Shown here: positions 17,816 through 21,851 of the stretch, piece by piece | How positions within the stretch are numbered: position 1 is the stretch's first letter | How the letters are laid out: the number at the start of each line of letters is the position of its first letter | DNA from: CAZDUS01 sp964609375 | Lineage (GTDB): Bacteria; Verrucomicrobiota; Kiritimatiellia; CAIKKV01; CAITUY01 | Length of the DNA stretch: 21,851 nt | Direction: 5' to 3' | Assembly (NCBI GenBank): GCA_964609375.1 | Contig: CAZSSA010000034.1 | Location: 1-21,851, forward strand | The notes under the pieces: generated by a model | Databases searched by the model: none | Told to the model about the DNA's origin: nothing | Seen by the model: only the letters and a program-made list of their open reading frames with translations | Program-made: the position numbers and the translations under genes

Positions 17816-19508
17816 CGATGCCTCCTCCTATTTTCTTGTCCAGACTCTCCAACTCCTGATGAGCCTGGTTCGATTGCCCGCTCGCCGGATATTTCTTCAT
17901 GACCCCGCGCAAGGACGCGACGTACTGCTTCTGATCGCCGGTGGCGCGGTAGGCGTAGGCGATGCGCAACCCGGCCTCGGGCGCGGCGTCCTTGAAGAAG
18001 TTCTCGATCTCCCGCAGGTTGTCGATGGCCTGATCGCGCTTGCCGTCGGAAAGCAGGCACTCGGCAATGGCGAAGATGGTGGCGGGTGGATTGTCGCAGA
18101 GCCGGTAGGCGGAAATCGCCTCCTGCCATCGCCCCTTCCACTGCAGGAATTGGCCCTTGTTCCAATACGCCTCCTTGGCATACGAAGGGACCTTGGTCAA
18201 ATCGTCCACCAGTTTCAGCCCCTTGTCGGCCTGGCGCGTTTGGTGGAAGAAGCGCACCAGCAACATACTTCCGCGGGCGGCGTCCTTCATGGAGCCGCAC
18301 ACCATGCGCAACCCCTCCTCGTCGCGCAGCCAGATCCAGCGGGCCAGATTCTCCCGTTCGTCGTCCGTCATCTGATCGCCTTTGAGTTTGCCGATCGCGT
18401 TGCGCGCCATGGCCACATCGATGTTCTGCCCGTAAAGCACGCGAACGAGGCGGACGATCTGCGCGTTGTTCATCTTGTCGAAGGCCAGTTTGGCGTAGTA
18501 TTCGTCCACCTTCGGCCGGCGGGAGGCGTAGGCGCCGATCCACGTCACCACGCGGTCGTAGTCGCCCGGCTTCTGATACTGGGTGAACTGTTTGTCCAAC
18601 CGCTCCATCCACTTCGTCGCGTCCCCTTCGTACACCAGCTTGTAGCGCGCCTGGTTGATCTGGAAATCGTCCCAGTCCGGGTGCTTGCCTTCCATGGCCC
18701 TGGCCCAGTACTTGTAGTAGCGATCACGGTTGTCCTTGTCGGCTTCGGCGAAGTCGCTGTAGCGGTCGATGGCCTCCATGACCCGCTGCCAGTAGTTGCG
18801 GTCGTCGCCGGCCCGCGGATCCTGCTCGAAGGTCTGGACCTTGTTGTAGGCGGCGCGCAGCATCGGCTCGTCGGGTTGCGACCGGACGAGGCAACGGACC
18901 AGCCGCTCGATGGCGGTGCGGGCGGCCTGGCGGTTGCTGGTCCGGAAATCCACGCCCACCTGCAGGGAGTAGGCCGCCGCCTCCTTCCATTGCTCCTGCT
19001 TGGCGAAGTTATCGGCGAGCTGGTTGATGGCGTCTGCGGCGAGAACGTGCTTCCGGTAGTCCGCGTCCTGAGCCATCTCGGCCCACGCCTTCATGGCCTC
19101 CCGGATGTCGCCGTTCAGCCGGTGACAGTCCCCGATGTAGTACAGTGCGGCCCCGGCGTAGGCCACGGCGTTGGGAAAGTAGTCGAGCACTTCACCGTAG
19201 ATCTTGATCGCGTCGAAGCGCTTGTCGTCGAGCTGAAGGCCCCGGCCTTTGCGCAACAGCGCGTAAGGCGTGGCCCCGGAGCGGGGATACTGCTGGAGAA
19301 AGCTGTCGTAGGCCGCCACGGCGCTTCTGTATTCCTTGGCGGCAAACGTCTTGTCCGCCTTCTTCAGCACGACGGACTCGAAGGTGTCCAGCTTCGCGAA
19401 GTCTTCCGCGGTCAGCGACGCCTCGGGGACCTGGGCAAGACAAACACCAGCCACCGCGAGACTCAACGCCGTCGAAAGCGCCAATACCGTTGTGCGAATC
19501 ACGCCCAT
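17805..19508 (-). CDS. Exported TPR protein (567 aa)
   Basis: A Sec signal peptide (VIRTTVLALSTALSLAVAG, cleavage near AGVCLA-Q, residue 26) is followed by TPR-type helical hairpins at both ends: AAKEYRSAVAAYDSFLQQYP-type units near residues 50-110, further units to about 220, and EAYWNKGQFLQWKGRWQEAI to the C terminus. The N-terminal units resemble BamD/YbgF-type periplasmic TPRs. It lacks the beta modules of the two following proteins. ATG 19508 is preferred over an in-frame GTG at 19520 because GGAGG lies 5 bases before it. It is the first gene of the motor operon, preceded by a 117-bp spacer with a candidate promoter, and it overlaps the next TPR gene by 11 bp. A role as an accessory TPR subunit of the envelope complex is inferred. 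Confidence 0.88.
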   Translation of the reverse strand: MGVIRTTVLALSTALSLAVAGVCLAQVPEASLTAEDFAKLDTFESVVLKKADKTFAAKEYRSAVAAYDSFLQQYPRSGATPYALLRKGRGLQLDDKRFDAIKIYGEVLDYFPNAVAYAGAALYYIGDCHRLNGDIREAMKAWAEMAQDADYRKHVLAADAINQLADNFAKQEQWKEAAAYSLQVGVDFRTSNRQAARTAIERLVRCLVRSQPDEPMLRAAYNKVQTFEQDPRAGDDRNYWQRVMEAIDRYSDFAEADKDNRDRYYKYWARAMEGKHPDWDDFQINQARYKLVYEGDATKWMERLDKQFTQYQKPGDYDRVVTWIGAYASRRPKVDEYYAKLAFDKMNNAQIVRLVRVLYGQNIDVAMARNAIGKLKGDQMTDDERENLARWIWLRDEEGLRMVCGSMKDAARGSMLLVRFFHQTRQADKGLKLVDDLTKVPSYAKEAYWNKGQFLQWKGRWQEAISAYRLCDNPPATIFAIAECLLSDGKRDQAIDNLREIENFFKDAAPEAGLRIAYAYRATGDQKQYVASLRGVMKKYPASGQSNQAHQELESLDKKIGGGIDAE

Positions 19509-19625
19509 TCCTGCCTCCACCCTTTCAGTTTGGATATCGCGATACTCTAGCCTTAAGTCGCATTATTTGTAAACTACCAATTCTGAATTACAATAGGCAA
19601 ATCTTCCGGGTTGCTTGATGGGGGG
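19509..19625 (-). promoter_or_regulatory. Intergenic spacer with candidate promoter and palindrome
   Basis: This is the only sizeable gap between genes in the window and is much more AT-rich than its surroundings. On the minus strand TTTACA (19568-19573) and TAGAGT (19544-19549) form a possible sigma-70-type -35/-10 pair with 18-bp spacing, about 36 bp before the ATG of the 567-aa TPR gene. A perfect 10-bp palindrome TATCGCGATA (19535-19544) lies where transcription would begin and could be an operator. No terminator hairpin for the ABC genes is evident, so read-through from the transporter is also possible. Confidence 0.4.
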
Positions 19626-20753
19626 TCATACGACGGGTCCGGAAGGCGGGGTCTCGATCCGCCGGTCGGTCGCCGGGTCGAAGAAGTGGGCCTTGTCAAT
19701 GAAGACGGCCGGCTCGGCGGCCTGACCCACCTGGAACTTGCGGTGCGCATCCACGCGGCTGATGAATGTCGTGTCCGCGAGCCGGAAGTAGATGTAGGAT
19801 TCCGACCCCATCGGCTCGACCACCTCCACCACCGCCCTTATGCGCGGGGCGCCGGCCACCTGCTCCGCCGCCGCGGAACCGATATCTTCCGGTCGCAACC
19901 CCAAGGTCACGGGTTTGTCACGGAAAGCGACCAGCAAGGCTTGGTCTTTCTCCGGAACCGCCAATCTCATTTTCCCAGGCCCCTCGAATAGCATGCCACT
20001 GCCTGTGCCCCGGATATGCCCCTCAAAGACATTGATCGGCGGCATCCCGATGAATCCGGCCACAAACCGGTTGGCGGGATGGTCGTACAGGCTGATCGGG
20101 TCCGCCACCTGCTGGATCACCCCGTCCTTCATCACCACGATCCGCTGGCCCATGGTCATCGCCTCGACCTGGTCGTGAGTCACGTAGATCATCGTCGAGC
20201 CCAGCTGCTGGTGCAGCCGGCTGATCTCCACCCGCATCTGCACCCGCATCTTGGCGTCGAGGTTGGACAGCGGCTCGTCAAAGAGGAACACCGCCGGCTT
20301 GCGCACGATCGCCCGCCCTACCGCCACGCGCTGGCGCTGCCCGCCCGACAATGCCTTCGGCCGCCGCTCCAGCAGCTCTCCGATGCCCAGGATCCGCGCC
20401 GCCTCGTCCACGCGCGCCGCGATCTCCTGCTTCGGGAACTTCCGCAGTTTCAGGCCGAAGGCCATGTTCTCCCGCACCGTCATGTGGGGATAAAGCGCGT
20501 AGTTCTGGAACACCATCGCGATGTCGCGGTCCTTGGGCGGGATGTCGTTGACCACGCGGTCGCCGATCGCGATGGTGCCGCCGCTGATCTCCTCCAAACC
20601 GGCCACCATCCGCAGCGTTGTGGATTTGCCGCAGCCGGACGGGCCGACCAGGACGACGAACTCGCCGTCCTTGATCTCAAGGTTGAACTTGTCCACGGCC
20701 TTGACGTTGCCGGGGTACACCTTGTCGACATTCTTCAGTATGACCTTTGCCAT
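19626..20753 (-). CDS. ugpC: Carbohydrate ABC transporter ATP-binding protein (MalK/UgpC/MsmX type)
   Basis: A 375-aa ATPase with all canonical elements: Walker A GPSGCGKST (37-45), Q-loop Gln83 in VFQNYALYPH, signature LSGGQ (135-139), Walker B VFLFDE (155-160), D-loop SNLDAK and switch His193 in YVTHDQ. The C-terminal 140 residues match the MalK-type regulatory/TOBE domain (for example LGLRPEDIG). Length and layout are those of the UgpC/MsmX subfamily, which energises sugar or glycerol-phosphate importers and is often shared between several of them. It lies 8 bp after the permease gene, so the two form an operon. The substrate cannot be read from the ATPase; the symbol is a family-level label. 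Confidence 0.95.
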   Translation of the reverse strand: MAKVILKNVDKVYPGNVKAVDKFNLEIKDGEFVVLVGPSGCGKSTTLRMVAGLEEISGGTIAIGDRVVNDIPPKDRDIAMVFQNYALYPHMTVRENMAFGLKLRKFPKQEIAARVDEAARILGIGELLERRPKALSGGQRQRVAVGRAIVRKPAVFLFDEPLSNLDAKMRVQMRVEISRLHQQLGSTMIYVTHDQVEAMTMGQRIVVMKDGVIQQVADPISLYDHPANRFVAGFIGMPPINVFEGHIRGTGSGMLFEGPGKMRLAVPEKDQALLVAFRDKPVTLGLRPEDIGSAAAEQVAGAPRIRAVVEVVEPMGSESYIYFRLADTTFISRVDAHRKFQVGQAAEPAVFIDKAHFFDPATDRRIETPPSGPVV

Positions 20754-20760
20754 GGAACCT

Positions 20761-21851
20761 TCATCCTTTCACCGCGCCTTCGGTCAACCCGCGCACGAAC
20801 AGCTTCATCGAGAAGAGAAACAGCAGAATGATCGGGAGGCTGGCCATGGCGTAGCCCGCCATCAGCGGCCCCCAGAACTTAAGATACTCGCCCGCCATGC
20901 GGAGCAACTGCACCATCACCGGCAGTTGCGCGTGGTCGCGCATGACGATCAGCGGCAGCACGAACTCGTTCCACGCCGCGATGAACTGCATCACGCCCAC
21001 CGTGCCGAGGATCGGTCCGGAGAGCGGGAGCACGACGTGGCGCAGTTGCTGGAAGTGGCTGGCCCCGTCGATCTCGGCCGCCTCGTAGAGGTCGCCCGGG
21101 ATGTCCGCCACGAAGTTGCGCAGCACGAAGATGGCGAACACCTGCCCCGAGGCGGCGCCCACCAGGATCAGGGCCGCGAAGGTGTTGACCAGGTTGAGAT
21201 CCATCAGCAGCCGGAACAGGGGCACCAGGTTGGCGATCATCGGCATCATCATCAAGATCAGGATCGCATTCCAGAAGAAGCCGGATAGCGGCATCTTCTG
21301 CCGGGCGAAGAAGTACGCGGCGCACAGCGCGAAGCAGAGCGTCAGCGCAGTGACGGTGGTCGAGATGAAGACGCTGTTGGCCACCGTCGGCATGACCTGC
21401 CTCCAGGCTTCGGTCCAGTTCTCTGGATGCAGCGGTTGAGTCAACACGGCCGGCGCGGCGTAGAACTGGATGTTGGTCTTGAAGCTGACCACGATCATCA
21501 GGTAGAGCGGAAGGAAGGCGAAGGCCAGTACCATCCAGATGAAGAGGTGCTTGTTCATGCGCAGGGCAAACCCGGCGGCGCGGCTCAGCGCGCGGCACCA
21601 CGGCAAGTCCTGCCGGTCAAGGTATCGTCGCTGTCGCGCCTCCGCCCTGGCGACGGCCGCGGCATCCGGCGCGGCGCCAGCCACTGCCGCCGGCTTCGGC
21701 GCCACCGCCTTCGGTGCCCGCTCCTGCATGACCCACGTAAGGGCCTTCTGAAGCAGCATGACGATTACGGTGAGAATGATGCCCACCGCGCAGGCGTAGC
21801 CCATCGCCTGCTCCGTGAACGCCTTGCGGAGCATGAACAGCGCCGGGACCG
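20761..21851 (-). CDS. Fused MalF-MalG-type ABC permease, 5' end outside the window
   Basis: The frame is open to the window edge, so the ATG at 21834 is probably an internal Met. The first visible part (VPALFMLRKAFTEQAMGYA followed by a hydrophobic helix) is the typical C-terminal end of a MalF/UgpA-type permease. After an Ala/Pro-rich linker (about 21600-21730) a complete MalG/UgpE-type permease follows: a first helix at FIWMVLAFAFLPLYLMIVV, further helices, and the ATPase-coupling loop EAAEIDGASHFQQLRHVVLP (EAA motif) near 21000-21090, then terminal helices. A single polypeptide would thus provide both membrane halves of a carbohydrate importer with the ATPase encoded 8 bp later. The alternative of two separate genes is disfavoured because no stop or new ribosome binding site interrupts the linker. 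A substrate-binding protein is not in the window. Confidence 0.85.
   Translation of the reverse strand, partial: VPALFMLRKAFTEQAMGYACAVGIILTVIVMLLQKALTWVMQERAPKAVAPKPAAVAGAAPDAAAVARAEARQRRYLDRQDLPWCRALSRAAGFALRMNKHLFIWMVLAFAFLPLYLMIVVSFKTNIQFYAAPAVLTQPLHPENWTEAWRQVMPTVANSVFISTTVTALTLCFALCAAYFFARQKMPLSGFFWNAILILMMMPMIANLVPLFRLLMDLNLVNTFAALILVGAASGQVFAIFVLRNFVADIPGDLYEAAEIDGASHFQQLRHVVLPLSGPILGTVGVMQFIAAWNEFVLPLIVMRDHAQLPVMVQLLRMAGEYLKFWGPLMAGYAMASLPIILLFLFSMKLFVRGLTEGAVKG

Overview
This window is a GC-rich, gene-dense stretch in which every supported gene lies on the minus strand, so it is read from high to low coordinates. The gene content (a large TPR/ExbB/ExbD/DUF4159 cluster, an exo-galactanase-type GH43 and a uroporphyrinogen-decarboxylase-like methyltransferase) suggests a PVC-superphylum bacterium, perhaps Kiritimatiellota or Lentisphaerota. 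That is inference from gene families only. A 100-N gap flanked by an exact 55-bp duplicate indicates a draft, probably metagenomic, assembly.

Region 1 (21851-19626) is a carbohydrate ABC transporter. A permease gene cut by the window edge starts with the tail of a MalF-type subunit and continues without a stop into a complete MalG-type subunit, so it looks like a fused two-subunit permease. A MalK/UgpC/MsmX-type ATPase follows. An AT-rich 117-bp spacer with a candidate promoter and a 10-bp palindrome separates this from region 2.

Region 2 (19508-2052) is a tightly packed operon with many 2-11 bp gaps or stop/start overlaps. It encodes three exported TPR proteins of rising size (567, 761 and about 2685 aa), a small protein of unknown function, one ExbB/TolQ/MotA-type channel, two different ExbD/TolR-type partners, a short TonB-like membrane anchor, a polytopic membrane protein with a TonB-like helix joined to a DUF4159 domain, and a further membrane protein of unknown function. 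The 2685-aa gene is split only by the assembly gap: removing 155 nt (gap plus one duplicate copy) restores one uninterrupted frame. The 761-aa and 2685-aa proteins share repeated beta-type modules set between TPR blocks. Together these look like a proton-driven inner-membrane motor acting on a very large periplasmic TPR scaffold. One TolQ-like plus two TolR-like subunits is also the composition of the Myxococcus AglRQS motor, but no function can be assigned from sequence.

Region 3 (2055-75) holds two enzyme genes joined to the end of that operon: a GH43 protein without a signal peptide, whose start overlaps the preceding stop, and a URO-D-superfamily protein 13 bp further on. The last 74 bases of the left edge show no gene and no clear terminator.
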